A stretch of 38,426 nt of DNA from Asterionellopsis glacialis. Taxonomy: Eukaryota > Bacillariophyta > Plagiogrammaphyceae > Rhaphoneidales > Asterionellopsidaceae. The stretch covers positions 1 to 38,426 of the forward strand of contig WKLE02000490.1 in NCBI GenBank assembly GCA_014885115.2. Reading direction: 5' to 3'. The position numbers and the translations under genes are program-made. Below, piece by piece: positions 1 to 12,604 of the stretch; within the stretch, counting starts at the first letter, position 1; each line of letters begins with the position of its first letter. The notes below the pieces were generated by a model. That model searched no databases. It saw nothing but the letters and a program-made list of their open reading frames with translations, and was not told where the DNA came from.

Positions 1-881
1 ACTTTGGTGAGGACCGACGATAGTCGTCTCTTTAGATGGATGGAATGTTAAAAATGAACCAATTACCTCTCATTCATAACTACTGTATTAAAAACAGTTT
101 CTGGCTCTTCTACGAGTAGAGAGCAAAGGCTTTGTTTCTCTGTGGTTGGCAGAAAACATGAAGACTTTGGAGGACCTATGACCTACATACTGTATGAATA
201 GGACCTAGAATCTAGATGTAGAGGAACTGTAAGGGTACAATTTTTTAAAAAAAAGAAAAATTCATCGATTACTCGTACCGTACTGGTAGGGTCCTCACCT
301 GATAGTCTTAGGTCCTAGTCTACTTCACGTTGTACTGGTACCTTTAAATAGACCTTCTACAGGTACTAGCTAGGACCTGAATAGCGGTACACTCTTGACA
401 AGCCACTGGATGGAACATAATTAATCTGTAACAATAGCTGCACCGGGATTTGAAAAATTCAAAAACTAACACGTGCATGGTACAAAGATTACTTGTCTCT
501 AGCACAACAGGTATTGATTATTTTCTTTACAGAATTGTCTTTTATTATCATCTGTAGTCCTACCCGGTATGTTCCCGGCAGAAAAACTGACTGCAGTATG
601 GTCTATTGGTACACAACATACTGTATCAAGATTTTTCGAGACTAAAAATTTTCGAATATTCGTACTATCTAGGACCTTAGAACTACCTGTCTATAGAAAA
701 CAAACTCGTCTACTCCTAACGATAAGTAGAAGGCCGTTTTATGTTTTACTGTATGGCACATGCCGGAATGAAAGAGACATCTTATATTTACGATACTCTT
801 TTTTTTCACATTTTAATGATGGATATTGTGCTCTGTGCCGTTTCCCAGCGTTGACACTTCCTAAAAATAAAAGAGCGCGCG

Positions 882-959
882 CTCTCCCTAGAGGGTGTTC
901 TCGTTCTCTCCCTAGAGAGGGTGTTCTCGTTCTCTCCCTAGAGAGAGGGTGTTCTCGTT
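882..959. repeat. Three-copy tandem repeat with graded unit length (24, 26, 28 bp)
   Basis: Three adjacent copies start at 882, 906 and 932. Each has the form CTCTCCCTAG, then a stretch of AG dinucleotides, then GGTGTTCTCGTT. Each successive unit is exactly one AG longer, so a growing dinucleotide tract is nested in a minisatellite. CTCTC...GAGAG within each unit is also self-complementary. No coding role is visible. Confidence 0.9.
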
Positions 960-1230
960 CACAAGTTGTGTTTATTTTTTGGTGTTCTCATTTTTGCTTC
1001 TTCAGGAGTGTGACCAGTAGTTCCTACCAGTACCTGTACGTTGGGTACTGGGTACATACAGATACTACAGTAGTACTCACTGTACCCCCTTCATACATGG
1101 TAAGATCAGCATCGATACAAAAGCAAACAACAAGAACACGTGGGAATTTGTACAGTACTGTAACTAAAAAATCTATCATGATTCTAACATTTTTGGCTTT
1201 GAGTGCGTGGGTAAGTGACGAGGTAGAGAT

Positions 1231-1270
1231 GGAGGGGGGGGGCTGCGGGTGGTCTGGAGGGAGGGCGATG
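1231..1270 (+). other. G-rich stretch, possible quadruplex-forming sequence
   Basis: A nine-base G run at 1234-1242 is followed by further GGG and GG tracts within about 25 bases. The pattern fits G-quadruplex rules if loops of up to nine bases are allowed. It lies downstream of the PHD-finger gene. Function is unknown. Confidence 0.4.
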
Positions 1271-1571
1271 GAGGTTACGTCTTTTATCGATATGGATTCG
1301 CGATTATGTTTTGGAACTTGCGAGAAGGAAGCTTGCATTTTTCTAGTCCAGCCTGCGTATTATATCCTGTGTTTTGCAAATTTCGCTATTGATTAGAGAA
1401 TATCGAGTCTATAATCCTAGGCTCGGTACCATAAGGATTCATTCAGTTGGATCCTACAGTAGACAATACCTTAACACGCAGTCAAACTCTATCAGAAATG
1501 TTCAGGCAGCATGCCTACGTGCACCTGCAAACCAAATCGATGCATACAGCAGCGCACCAAACGGATCAAAC

Positions 1572-4500
1572 TCAATTGACAGTGGGAGCACCTCCAGCAC
1601 CACCCATTTCCGAAGGCGGTGGGACTGGTGGGACTGTAACATCTGATTCTCCCTTCTCTTTTATCAAAGCTTCCAAACCAGCAATTTGAGCCTCGAGCAT
1701 TCTGCTGTGCTCATCCAGCCGTTCACGCATTCGAATCAGATGCTCCACCTTCCCCCTTGTGCAATAATCTAAAAGCGTGTCCATGTATTTTTGCGGTATT
1801 TCTTGAACACCAAATCGTCTTGATATTTGCATGCATTCTCTCGCCCCAGGCTTTCGTCTCGGCACTTTGACCGGTGGTGCATCAGGATTTGAAGCAGAGC
1901 CCCCCGAAGCGGCAGGTGTCCCTCTTGCAGTTATCTTTCCGGGGTTTACCGCCCCACTTGACGGTTCTTGCGATGCAGCTGGCGGAACTGCAGTCGCAAC
2001 CTTGGGTTTCGGTAATGCAGATGGGATCGATTTCGTAGCAGCACCTTGAAGTCCTTGTTGTACCGAAGGTACAACTGAAGGTTTTCGCTGCTGTAAAGGT
2101 GTTGTTGTTGGCAGAGGATTTGTAGTACCAGGAGTTGTAGCTGAAACTGGTGTAGCCAATTTAGTACTTGAAATTTCTGGTGACGCAGATGGTGTGGGTG
2201 CGCTGGAGACAACCATTACTGTACCTGCCTGCTTTTTCTGTTCCTCTTCTGGTAGATTCTCGAGCGTTGGGGTTTTTAAGGTTCGCAGGTGCTGTTCACC
2301 TTCTTCGATCTCGTCATGAAAAGAATTTCGTTTGACAGTGCGTCCACTTCGACTACGCTGTTGAGATGAGCCAGGTAAAGCAGATGAGCTAGTACCTGAG
2401 GAACCGGTAACTGGTGTTACTATGCTTTGGCTACTCGCTGGGGTAGAAGATCTCACTCCCAATGTATCATTTGTTGCCTCTTTTGCGTCAGGGGCTCCCT
2501 TGTTTGAAATATTTGAGTTAAAAGCGGAAGATGAGTTCCCAAAATGTTCTGTGATTTCCGCTTTCATGTCCAGAGAAGAAACCCCATCGTGCTTCTGAGA
2601 TGCATCTGTGCTGTTATTGGTTCCCTTTTCCTTCGGCTTCGGACCTGGCTTTGACCCTGGTTTAGGGCCTGGCTTTAGCTTCGAGCCAGGTTTTGGCCCA
2701 GGTTTCAGCCTTTGACCTGGTTTTGGACCTGGTTTCAGCCGTTGGCCTGGTTTTGGACCTGGTTTCAACCTCTGACCCGGTTTTGGACCTGGTTTCAGCC
2801 TTTGACCTGGCTTTGGACCTGGCTTCAACCTCTGACCAGGTTTCGGGCCTGGCTTCAGCTTTTGACCTGGCTTTGGACCTGGCTTTAACCTCTGGCCGGG
2901 TTTTGGACCTGGCTTTAACCTCTGACCTGGCTTTGGACCCGGCTTTAACTTCTGACCTGGCTTCGGACCTGGCTTCAGTCTCTGACCTGGCTTTGGACCT
3001 GGCTTTAATCTCTGACCTGGCTTTGGACCTGGCTTAAGTCTTGTGCCAGGTTTTGGACCTGGCTTCAGTCTTGTGCCAGGTTTTCGTCCTGGTCGTCCCC
3101 TGGTTGCACCAGAGGTAGTGGCACTAGCAAGACTTTGATCTTTCGGTGGACGACCTCGACCTCTCTTTACTGGAACTTCCGGTTTTAATGCAAATCGACC
3201 ATCAGGTCCACGAGCCTTCCGTTTTGCAGCATCGCTATATGGAGACAGTGATGATTGGTCTGTTGTACTCTTTGTCCTTGCTGACTTTTTGGTTCTAGAT
3301 CTTGTTGGTTTTGCAAGTTCCTCCGCCTTTCTCTTTCTACTAGCGGCCTTACACTCAGGACAAAACCATTTCTTCGACGTAGGGACAGATGTTAAAGGTG
3401 GCTTTAAACAAAATGTGTGATACTCTTGATCACATTTGTCACAAATCAATAATTTATCCTAATAATGAGAGAGAGAAGATGAATCATTTTAAAAAGAAAG
3501 AAATGCTATGAGTACAGTATGACTGTAGATAAAGACCATCAACCCAAAACATAATTCCCAAGTCTTCTGAAAAACAAAAAAACTTACTCCTTGATGTTTC
3601 CCAAAGCAACAACGACAACCACAAAAACAACATAATGGAATTTTGGGATTGTCTTCACAAAAGCTACACCACGGTTCCGTATCTTCATCATTATTGCTTT
3701 TCTTTGTACTACCACCGTCATTATCGTCGTCGTTGTCATCATCATCATCATCATCATCGTTGTTCCTGGTATCATCTTCTTGGTCGCTGTCCTTTTTCTT
3801 CTTCTCCTTATCCTTAGCTTTGTTACGCTTGGAGCTTTTCTTTTCTTTTGAATCTGATTCTTCATTGTCGTCATCACTTTCACCGGAGTCGTCGTCATCG
3901 TCGTCGTCATCTCCACCTTTTTCACCATTACTTAAAAATTTCCATTCCATCATACCATCCGATTGCCATGAGGATGCTGCACCTAATTGTGGATCATAAT
4001 TTGTAGGTGGACGTCGTTCACGACGTGCACGTTTCCTAGCATGATCTTCAGCTTCTTCAGGTGACATGTTACGATCAGATACTACTGTTGTATCTTCTTC
4101 TTCTTCAGTACCTGAACCTGAGTTATTGTTGGCGGTAGAATCATCATCTGCTGCATTATCATCATCTTCGTCATCATCAGATGTGGCAGAAGGTGTCATC
4201 TTTTTGCCTCCCCCCTTTTTTCTAAATTCTCTAGTTACTGATCCTCCTTCTTCTACTTCCTTTGTTTCCTTATTATCCTTTCCATCTTTTTTTCTTTTCT
4301 TTTTTGGTTTCTTTTCATCTTGATCAGTATCATTGTCATCCCCGTTGGTACTATTCTTTTCTTCGTTTTCTTCGTTATCATCCTCATTGACTTGTTCTTC
4401 TTCTTTGTCATCATTTTTGGATATTTTGTCATCGCTATCAGTCTCATTATTGGTATCATCCTGAGGTGGTTCCTTTTTTTCTTGTTGCTTTTCTTTTTCT

Positions 4501-5621
4501 TTTTGTTGTTGTTGTAATTTGGATAAATTCGTTTGTCTCATACGATCCATAGTACGACAGGCAGCAGCAGCACGTTTACGAAACTTGGTATCACGTTTAT
4601 GTCCCGTCACACCCGATGCTACACAATACGAACAACTCCAGTTATCGGCAGGTAACTTGAGGAGTGCTGGACGATTACATTCCATATGGAATACTAAATT
4701 ACATGTATAACAACACAGTAATTCACCACCTAAATTACAGACCTCGCATAAATCATTATGCTGATTTAAAAATTCATTTGTATCAATTGATGAGTTTTCA
4801 TCATTCTCATCATCTTCGTCGGATGCGGACGCAGCAGAAGCAGATTCTTCGTCTTCTTCTGATTCGGCTTCGGATGCTGAGTTTGATTTGGAGGAAGATA
4901 TCTTTGTGGATGGTTTTGAGGAAGATGCATCATCATCGGCGTCGTCGTCCTCATCGTCATCACTGTCGCCTATTTCACGTTCATCGTCATTTTCGTCCTC
5001 TTCATTGTCATCGTCGTCAGCTGATTCTTCCTCTGCCGCTTCTGCTTCTGCTGCTGACTCTTGATTTTTCTTCCGACGTTTACGAACATGAGCGGCAGCT
5101 CCAACCACTTCCTCACTATCATCATCGTCATCATCGTTACCCTCTTTTTTCGATGAAGACAAAGAAGTCTTTTCCTCTGTTTCGTTGCTTTCACTATCAT
5201 TTATCTTTTTCTCGTCTGTAGCATTCTTCTTTTTTTTCGGTGCTTTTTCATTATTCTCCGAATCATCATTATCCTCCGAATCTGATTCGGCATCAACTTT
5301 TTTGTTCAACTCTAATGCATAATTATAAAAATTATTGGCATGTTCCGCATTGGATTTACGGCCAGGGCCCACACGTTTCGGTTCGGGAGGTCTTGTTTTT
5401 TCCAATTGAATCAACGTTTGACGAATAACACGTTCACGTTTGTTACGACTCCCACCTATACTTTTCAATAACGACGTGGCACGTTCTTCCCATGTCGTTG
5501 GATGAGGTGCACGACATAAAAATTTCTTTTGGGGTGGTGTTTTTTTCGTTCCACTCATTGGTGTCGTTGTCGTTGTTGATGATGTTGGAGATTGATCATG
5601 ATGTAGTGGCATTCGTGGCAT
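1572..5621 (-). CDS. Double PHD-finger chromatin protein with AT-hook and [10 protein letters not shown] repeats
   Basis: Two exons, 5621-3588 and 3458-1572, joined in phase 0 across a 129-bp intron (GTAAGT...TTAG), give 1306 residues. The join is supported because it completes a PHD finger. PHD1 (C292-C333) is Cys4-His-Cys3 of the CHD/AIRE type. The second module (C652-C714) has the order CxxC-x8-CxxCxCxxC followed by CDKC...H692xxC695...C711xxC714, the pre-PHD plus PHD layout of UHRF1. Between them lie long Asp/Glu- and Lys-rich stretches. Downstream are an AT-hook (KRGRGRPPK, 776-784), about 14 copies of a Lys/Pro/Gly decapeptide (roughly 800-950), a Ser/Thr/Pro-rich region and a C-terminal helical, probably coiled-coil segment. 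I infer a nuclear DNA-binding histone-tail reader. No SRA, RING, bromodomain or catalytic domain is visible, so it is not a UHRF1 orthologue. Confidence 0.85.
2641..3085 (-). repeat. 30-bp coding minisatellite encoding about 14 decapeptides
   Basis: Within exon 2 of the PHD-finger gene a 30-bp unit encodes LKPGPKPG plus a variable pair (QR, QK, TR or SK). I count 14 copies of LKPGPKPG. Third positions vary between copies while the peptide is nearly constant, which suggests the array is old or under selection for the peptide. Lys-Pro-rich repeats resemble linker-histone tails in composition, so nonspecific DNA binding is plausible. Confidence 0.9.
3459..3587 (-). other. Intron of the PHD-finger gene
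   Basis: This 129-bp intron, in phase 0, opens with GTAAGT and closes with TTAG on the minus strand. It splits the second PHD module between the pre-PHD cysteines and the canonical finger. Removing it restores the spacing seen in UHRF1-type modules. Reading through it instead gives a tail with no resemblance to any domain. Confidence 0.85.
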
Positions 5622-6330
5622 CTTCTTGTTGAAGTCTTGTTTGCTGATTGTATGAATAATCTTTCTTTTACTTTCTCTCTCTCTCTCTCTCTCTCTCTCT
5701 TCACGTTCTTATAGTTGTTGCTGTTAACGTTGCAACTTGCAACGTTGGTACGGTGGCTCACTTCTTGTTGTTGTCTCTTGTCGACCGTCGAGTCTGCAGA
5801 GATGGATGCTTTCCCAATGTTGGTGTTTTCTGGGGGGCATCGGGGAATGTGCAGTGCCGTACAATCAATAATAAATAGAGGATAACAAAACTCGTACAAA
5901 AATGAATGCAATCAATCTCTTTGGAGTTCTTTCAGGGGGGGGGGGGCGGCGAAAATTTACCACTCCTTCGTAGTGAGAACGTGGGTTCTTCAAAGTTATT
6001 AGTGCTACGTGCCGAGCGCCTCAAAAGCCCCATTTGTTTGGAAGTGTAAATATATTTTTACTAGGGATTGAGTTAGTCAATCTAGTACGATCCTTTTCGG
6101 CTACGAAACAGAGGTATCAAAATGTGTACGGAGTGCCACGTAGAGGCAACTACAGTAGTCTGCTTTTGTCTGTTCTTGTCGATTGAAACGAGTTCTCTTT
6201 CGAGTTTTGACACGGCACCGACCGTCCATGTTCAATTTTTTCACGCTTGGTCGTCATCAAGTTGACAATGAGAATCAGACAGTATCAGAATTGCTTGTCC
6301 ACCACCCTGCAGCTGCTAGGTACATAACTT
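5622..6330. promoter_or_regulatory. Upstream region of the PHD-finger gene
   Basis: The region contains the CT/GA microsatellite, a 12-base G run at 5935-5946 and otherwise unique sequence. No TATA-like box is clear. An out-of-frame minus-strand ORF (5911-5555) overlaps the PHD start codon; its Arg-Glu run comes only from the GA repeat, so I do not treat it as a gene. The assignment as promoter is by position only. Confidence 0.4.
5675..5700. repeat. (CT)13 microsatellite upstream of the PHD-finger gene
   Basis: A pure CT run on the plus strand, GA on the coding strand, starts about 54 bp upstream of the PHD-finger gene ATG. It probably lies in the 5' UTR or core promoter. GA-rich tracts near starts can act as promoter elements, but nothing here proves that. 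Confidence 0.9.
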
Positions 6331-9300
6331 TTTAGATTGATCATCCTAAACATCCCTCTCTTACATCATCACATTATTATTTGAATATGTCCATCACAAA
6401 CACCAAGCAGTTTGTAATAAAAAATGAAAAATAAGGTTCAACTTATTGTGTGCAAGTGATGCCTTCCAAAATGCCATCCAGCAATAAAGGCACCACCCTT
6501 GCACCAAATACTGCTGTACAAGAAAATCTTGGGGTGAAAAGAAACAGAGTGGTGAAGATTTTTGATAGCATCATTTGCAAAGAAGATAATAAGAGGAGGA
6601 TGAAATCTTGGACCAGTAACAACTTTCAATTAGAAAAGATGGGCCATCAAGTTGTTGTTGTGTCAGTTCTTGGCAAGCAGGATCCCCACATTATTTGTCC
6701 TTGGTAGTATATTTGGCTTGATAGTAGACCATTCTTGTTACTAGGAACAAGTCCTAAATGGTTGCTTGTGTACAATAAATAGACCAACAAAGAGCTTAAA
6801 ATGCCAAGGGAACAACATCACAAAGAAGAGACTCTCTTAAATGTATATTCTTTCTGTTTCAAAATCTCTATGTAACTCCAAAATCCTAAAGTATATAGAA
6901 CAACAACTCTAGGTGGTGAGTGGAGTTAACAAAACTTGTCAAAACTTTTGTTAATCCATCATTCTTTTTCTTTATGTAAATTATTATCTTGATTTTTTGA
7001 CATATATAATATTACTAATGACCTGAAAAGTTAGTTCCAACAACAATGTTCAAACTCCAATTTTCTCTTGGAAAGAAGTTTTGAACAAAATTTATATGGA
7101 AGAGATATTGTGCCATTGGAAAAGTTCAGCACAAATTATTCAAAACTAAGTGTAGGTCATTCCTTAGTATTCTTTGAGAGTGATGTCAGTACAATCTCAA
7201 AAGCAACAACAGTACAGATTAGAAGGGTGAACAGAAGCCTTTATAGAACAACTAACAGCATTGAAATGGCTATCTGAGACTGCCACAGGTCCCAGATATT
7301 TATACTACAACCGATTCCTACTTAGTTCAGTACTATGAGAATTTTAGAGGAAGAAAACATCAGAAGTGGATGGCTGGTGTATTGATTATGAGCAAGTAGC
7401 TACTAGCTAAAAAGGCATAATTTTGTCAATAGTAGATATCAACTGAGTAAAGAACCCACAGGTGTGGTGTTCTTTAAATCTGTATAAAGAAACTTTTAAT
7501 AATCTTATACAAAATTGCAGAAATTGTCAAATAGTCATGTTGTGTCTGACAAATATGACATGATGAATGGTATTTTATGGGGTATGAACTGAATATACTA
7601 GATAAATCTAATTTCCTGTGATAGTACATTAATACTGATTATAAAATGTAGTATAAAGGCAACTTATCTGTTAGAGGAAGTCTAGTACAGATACAAAACT
7701 TGTGGTGATTTGTGGTCAAAAAGGAAATGAGGCTCCATATCATCTTCCATACTATCATTGGCAGTTCTTTATAAATAATAACAAAATAGAAGCAAACATC
7801 ATGTTGTTAGGGTGGATGGGATTACACAAAGGTCCTGTTGAAAAGTTCTGAAAAGGATTGTCTGACTGGTTGATAGAACAAAGGAGAGCAGAGGAAAGAA
7901 AAAGATGGAAGCTGGAAACCATGTTTCCTGGAACATCACTCCTGCTGAGAGAAATAATAGAAGCAGCTCACATGACTTTGCCATCAAGCACACCTTGGTA
8001 ATATACTTAAAATATCAGTAAATGAACAGCAAAATATCATGTAGAAATAACTGTTGAAGACAGCATAAATTATCCCACCACATGCGCATTAAGTGTATAG
8101 GATAGTTTAAGATATTTTCCAAAGAAGCAAGAAGATAGAAAAAAACAGACAAATTCAATGTATATATAGTTTGAAATGGGCATCATTGAATGACGTATTG
8201 TCACACTGGAAAGAGGCAATATATGGCAAAAGAAAAAAAAGCGCAACATCATTTTGGTGGATTACTATTAGTACAAGAAGAAGAATTATGATGGTACTCA
8301 CAAATTAAACTTCCTTGTAAATACTGTGGTGGATGAGATAGCAAAGACTTTTAAAGAAATAGTGGTGGTAATGCAACTTTGAAACATCTAATATGTATGT
8401 CATATTGAGCAAGATTCCTTGAAGGGTAGTTCTATCTTTGGGTGGGACAGAAGTAACATTTCTGTCCATCTCCCCTATGTAGCTTCTACATGATTGTACC
8501 GGTATGTCTGATTGTTGTGAGATTTGATTTCTTTCTTGTCTTGCATGTATGCATATTATTGTGGTGAATCAACAATGACAAAAAATGCTGTTGACATGCT
8601 ACAATCCACCAACACAAACACAACAACCCACCTGATGCATCAAATGTACCTATGCTAGGACCACCATAGCAAAGAATAACAAAAAATGATGACTTGGAGC
8701 CAAAATATGGTTAATTGTTGTTTTGACGGCAAAGCTACTTTTTTTGTAATCGCACAAAATGGCCAAATTTAATTGACAATCTTCCATTTCAAAGGCTGTT
8801 ATTGTTCCATCTGACTAAATCAATGATGATGGTTCAAAAGCTATCATAATTTTTATTATTAAAAAGGTTTATTGTAGTGTTTTTTGGTGATTTATCACCA
8901 TTGTTGTTGTGACAAAAGATAGGTGCAGACTTGTTGCATGCATAACTCAAAAACATACAATGTCACAGGACTGGACAGCCACCAATGCATACACAAATGG
9001 AAGATGTATGCATTAGGCACATCAGATTCCCTCTTTTAGATCCTTTAGTATCAATTATGCTTGTAACAAGTCCAACAATAGAATCAATCAAAGTTGAAAG
9101 AGAGCGTGATTGATGAGATAAAATTTGTACCAATTTTCTATGGAAGCTGCTACGTAGTAAGAGGCACCTGAAATTTGTTACTTTTTTGCCTGTAGGTCCC
9201 ACCTAGGGCTGGAACTACTCTGAAACAACATTTGGTTCATATTGGTGTCTGTCAGTGAAAATAGTGGACTACCTGTTGTCAGTTTTTTTTTATGATATCA

Positions 9301-11020
9301 TGAATTACTTAAATGAATTCAATTGTTGGTACTGTTTTTACTGCCTATTTAATCATGCTGTTACCAATTTCTAGTCAAAAAGTACAAATAAAAAGAATCT
9401 CAATTGCAAGAAACAAATACTCTTTTTACCCTTGAACAAAAACTGCAGTAGACTAGTAGTAAGCATAATTTAGTATAGTATATCCACTGAAGTTTTTGAA
9501 AAATATAGTATATATTATTAATGTATTCTATGATATCATACACTCCTTTGTCTTATGATAAATCTGCTGTCTGCTGGCCTGCTACTTCCTCTCTTTGTGT
9601 ACTGAATAGTATTCCTTAAGATCAGCAGCATTGTGATGTAATGTCTTTCTGCCTTCTACAATAGCCTGTCTTCTTCCTTTCTTCATTGTTCTTGTTGTCT
9701 GGTGTCTGTCTTCTGCTCTGTACTAGAGTGATGTGTTGTTGGTGTCTTCTGAGTATTATACTGCATGATCACTTAACATACTCCTCTGTATTTGCTGTTT
9801 GTCAATGAATGCTGGTAGCTGCACTGGCATATCCTGTGTCATCAAATGGTCCACAAAAAATTGTGTGTGCAATCACCTATTACTTTACATCCAATCAATC
9901 TCCACCCTAAATATTTACTTTATGGTTCAGGCCATTTTTGCAAGTCAAGTGCTGGTTGTGTAGTACCATGCTGTAGCAGCAAAATCTAATATGTATTTAC
10001 TTTTTTTAAGCATAATTCTGTGTAGTATAATGTATAATGACTTAAGGTTTTGTTGAGTCATCAGAAGTGAGAACAAACAATGTATGTACACCAGTTTTTA
10101 AGGTTTTTAATGGCAGGAATGATGGTTATGGTGTTGTAGCACTGATAATGATAATCTGATGTAGTATTTTAAAAAAGAATACATTATACATAATCATAAT
10201 GGGCTCTGCTCTACAAGCTTAGTAAAGGAGGCAATAGCTCTGCTTGAAGTAAAACATAATTATGAATGTTTCCTTGCTTTTAAAAAAACAAAAAAATACT
10301 TCAGTTGTGGTTGTGTACTAGTGGTTATAATGCTCTTCTACTTTAAAATAAAAGAGGAGTCATATGATGTAATCCCACCATCACTAGTACCAACCAATAC
10401 TGCAACAAAAAGAGGAAGATATTTGTCACTGAATTGTGTTGATTCCTGGTGACTGGACATTTTTCAATGGTGATGGCTTACTGGACAAAGCAAGACAATA
10501 TCTTGGAAAATTGACAATGAGTATCTAGTAGTGTTGTGTTCTAGCTGATCATTGTAGCTCAATACTGAGTCTTCAATAAGCAAAGATACTAAACAAATAA
10601 ATTTTGTCTACAAAATCATTTTGCTCCTGGGTATCATGGTGATGTATTATTTCTTGATGGAATGCATCTTGCCAAAACAGAATCCCCACAATTCAATTAT
10701 AAGCAACAGCCCAATTTTTGCCAAGCTTAAAGTTCCTTATTTGAAATAGTCCACCTGACTAAGTAACTCATTCATTATTATAGTATTTATTTCACTATGC
10801 CTATGTAGGATTTCTCCTTATGTAGGCCTTACATGAATTACAACATGACTTGGGAGAGCACATGTATTGTTGAAATGTATGTAAATAAGTATTTGTATGC
10901 ATTTTTTTTGTTTCAGCAACATGACATAAGCTAGTTGCATTCTTAAACTGCTATAAATTGCTAACTTGTTATTTCTTATTCCAGTGAGGCCCACATGTAT
11001 TAGTGCTGTTGTTGTGATTG

Positions 11021-11130
11021 TTGTTGTAGTGGTGATGCTGTTGGTAGTATTGGTGGTACTATTATTATTGTTGTTGTTGTTAGTGTTGTTATTAGTGTTG
11101 TTATTATTTGTAGTAGTGGTGGTACCGTCT
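11021..11130. repeat. Imperfect GTT/ATT trinucleotide tract
   Basis: A run of about 110 bases is built from TTG, TTA, TGG and TAG-type triplets. It produces artefactual Asn/Thr-rich (minus) and Val/Leu-rich (plus) ORFs. Simple-sequence origin; no function inferred. Confidence 0.8.
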
Positions 11131-11290
11131 ATCTGGAAATTACTGTGCACTTTTTTGGGGGAATCCATATTCACCCCAGATGCCCATTTATCAATGAAAA
11201 GCTCTTGACCTCTAGATTCAGGTTATTCCCAGCAACAAGACCAATTTCATATTTGAATGTGAATGTGTATTGTGCATATTGATTGAAAGT

Positions 11291-11382
11291 TAATTAAATT
11301 AAATTAAATTAAATTAAATTAAATTAAATTAAATTAAATTAAATTAAATTAAATTAAATTAAATTAAATTAAATAAATAAAA
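11291..11382. repeat. (AAATT)n pentanucleotide microsatellite
   Basis: Fifteen perfect AAATT units occupy 11296-11370, with degenerate flanks ending in AAATAAATAAA. It is the longest perfect simple repeat in the window. It lies inside the gene-poor AT-rich block. Confidence 0.95.
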
Positions 11383-12604
11383 CATCTCAGTATGTAACAG
11401 CTTTTGTGAAGCTCCAAAAATTATCACAGTGAAAATTATACAAATAAAATAATATCAAAAACCATTAAACTTGACTATAAGTAAGAAACAATTGAAATAC
11501 TCAAAATATTTTTTTTTAGTGCTACAGTCATGAATACAACATACATGACAACTTGCGACTATCAAAAATTAGAACAAGAGCCATCAAAAACAAAATGCAA
11601 TCAACAATGACCAATTTGTGAACACTTTTTTGGGCAACCATGTAGCCCAAATCAAAAATCTGTTTGGATACAGGCATAACACACCAAAAAAGTGTGCAAT
11701 AATTTCCAGACAGATGGTAGGACCTAGAGGTCTTATTCTTTGATTTCTAAACAATGATTTCTCAATATGAACAACATACCACGCTATGTTAAATGCTACA
11801 TGTATCCAAAAATTATTAATTTGCAATAAAATGGGATTTTCTTTGCAATTGTCTCATAAGGATTGAATTAGTATTCTGCATTTATGTTGTTGTGTAACCA
11901 TGATCTTGAGAACCAAAAAGAACCAGGAATAGATATGATGCTCTTTTTTAATAATTATATATACACTGAGAAAATAACCCAATCTTCCTTAATTAGACTG
12001 ATATTAATTGCAAGTGTACAAACAAGCTTCATTGCTATGGTCAAGCCTGAAAAAAAAGTGTCCAATATAAGCAATTTCAAGCTTGCCAAAAATAGGCCCT
12101 GTTGATTATTATTGGGTGTGGACTGTACTATGTTCTCTATATGTTCTTTGTATGGACCTGAAATCTAGAGGACAATCATCTGGCATAAAAAATTAGTAAA
12201 AACAAATATAAAAACTGGACTACATTAAAATTACTTCTTGATATGTTGTGTCACTTCTTGTGTAGTATTCAAGTTAATCTTTGATAATACCACTACTATC
12301 TTAAGTGTGCAAAACTCAAAAATCAAAAAGACTACTTTTTGGTTGGTACTAGCAGTCTCCCTTGTTGTTTGGCACTTTACAAACACAATATATACACCAT
12401 GAAGAGGACTTCAAAAGTCTTTGATAGAGAATTTTTCTTAGTCAGGTTTTTGCCATACAGCCTTGTTTGAATTTTTGCAAAATGTAATTTGTGGCAAAAA
12501 CTTTAGCACACATCACAAATATTGTACATCTGATACATCTGTAGTATATGCATAATGTACCTTGATAATAAGGACCATACCACAACCACTAACAGACAGA
12601 GTAA

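Larger units (their letters stand above)
1..1571. other. Repeat-bearing flank without a recognised gene
   Basis: I recognise no gene here. The DNA carries scattered copies of an AGGTCCTA/TAGGACCT motif (near 198, 309, 369 and 668), a graded tandem repeat (882-959) and a G-rich run (1231-1270). A long frame on the plus strand (569-1396) is open, but its translation is compositionally random, runs through the tandem repeat and resembles no family I know. The last 170 bases are downstream sequence of the minus-strand PHD-finger gene. Confidence 0.6.

Noticed and set aside
569..1396. 275-codon plus-strand ORF
   Set aside because: Its translation runs through the graded tandem repeat, has random composition and matches no family; a minus-strand frame is also open over part of it.
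2693..3037. Plus-strand ORF with a repeated Leu/Asp/Ala peptide
   Set aside because: It is the antisense reading of the [10 protein letters not shown] coding minisatellite.
2641..3085. Regular 30-bp repeats as a possible CRISPR array
   Set aside because: There are no unique spacers, the repeats are contiguous and they keep an open reading frame in a eukaryotic gene.
3643..3999. Serine-rich plus-strand ORF
   Set aside because: Antisense reading of the Asp/Glu-rich part of the PHD protein.
5555..5911. 118-codon minus-strand ORF overlapping the PHD-gene start
   Set aside because: Its Arg-Glu run comes from the GA microsatellite and the frame conflicts with the well-supported PHD start; at most an upstream ORF.
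6440..8000. Possible decayed piggyBac-like or retroelement coding remnants
   Set aside because: I translated the stretch in several frames and found no catalytic or zinc-knuckle motif and no terminal repeats.
10818..11174. Asn/Thr-rich minus-strand ORF
   Set aside because: It is a translation of an imperfect trinucleotide tract, with no support outside it.
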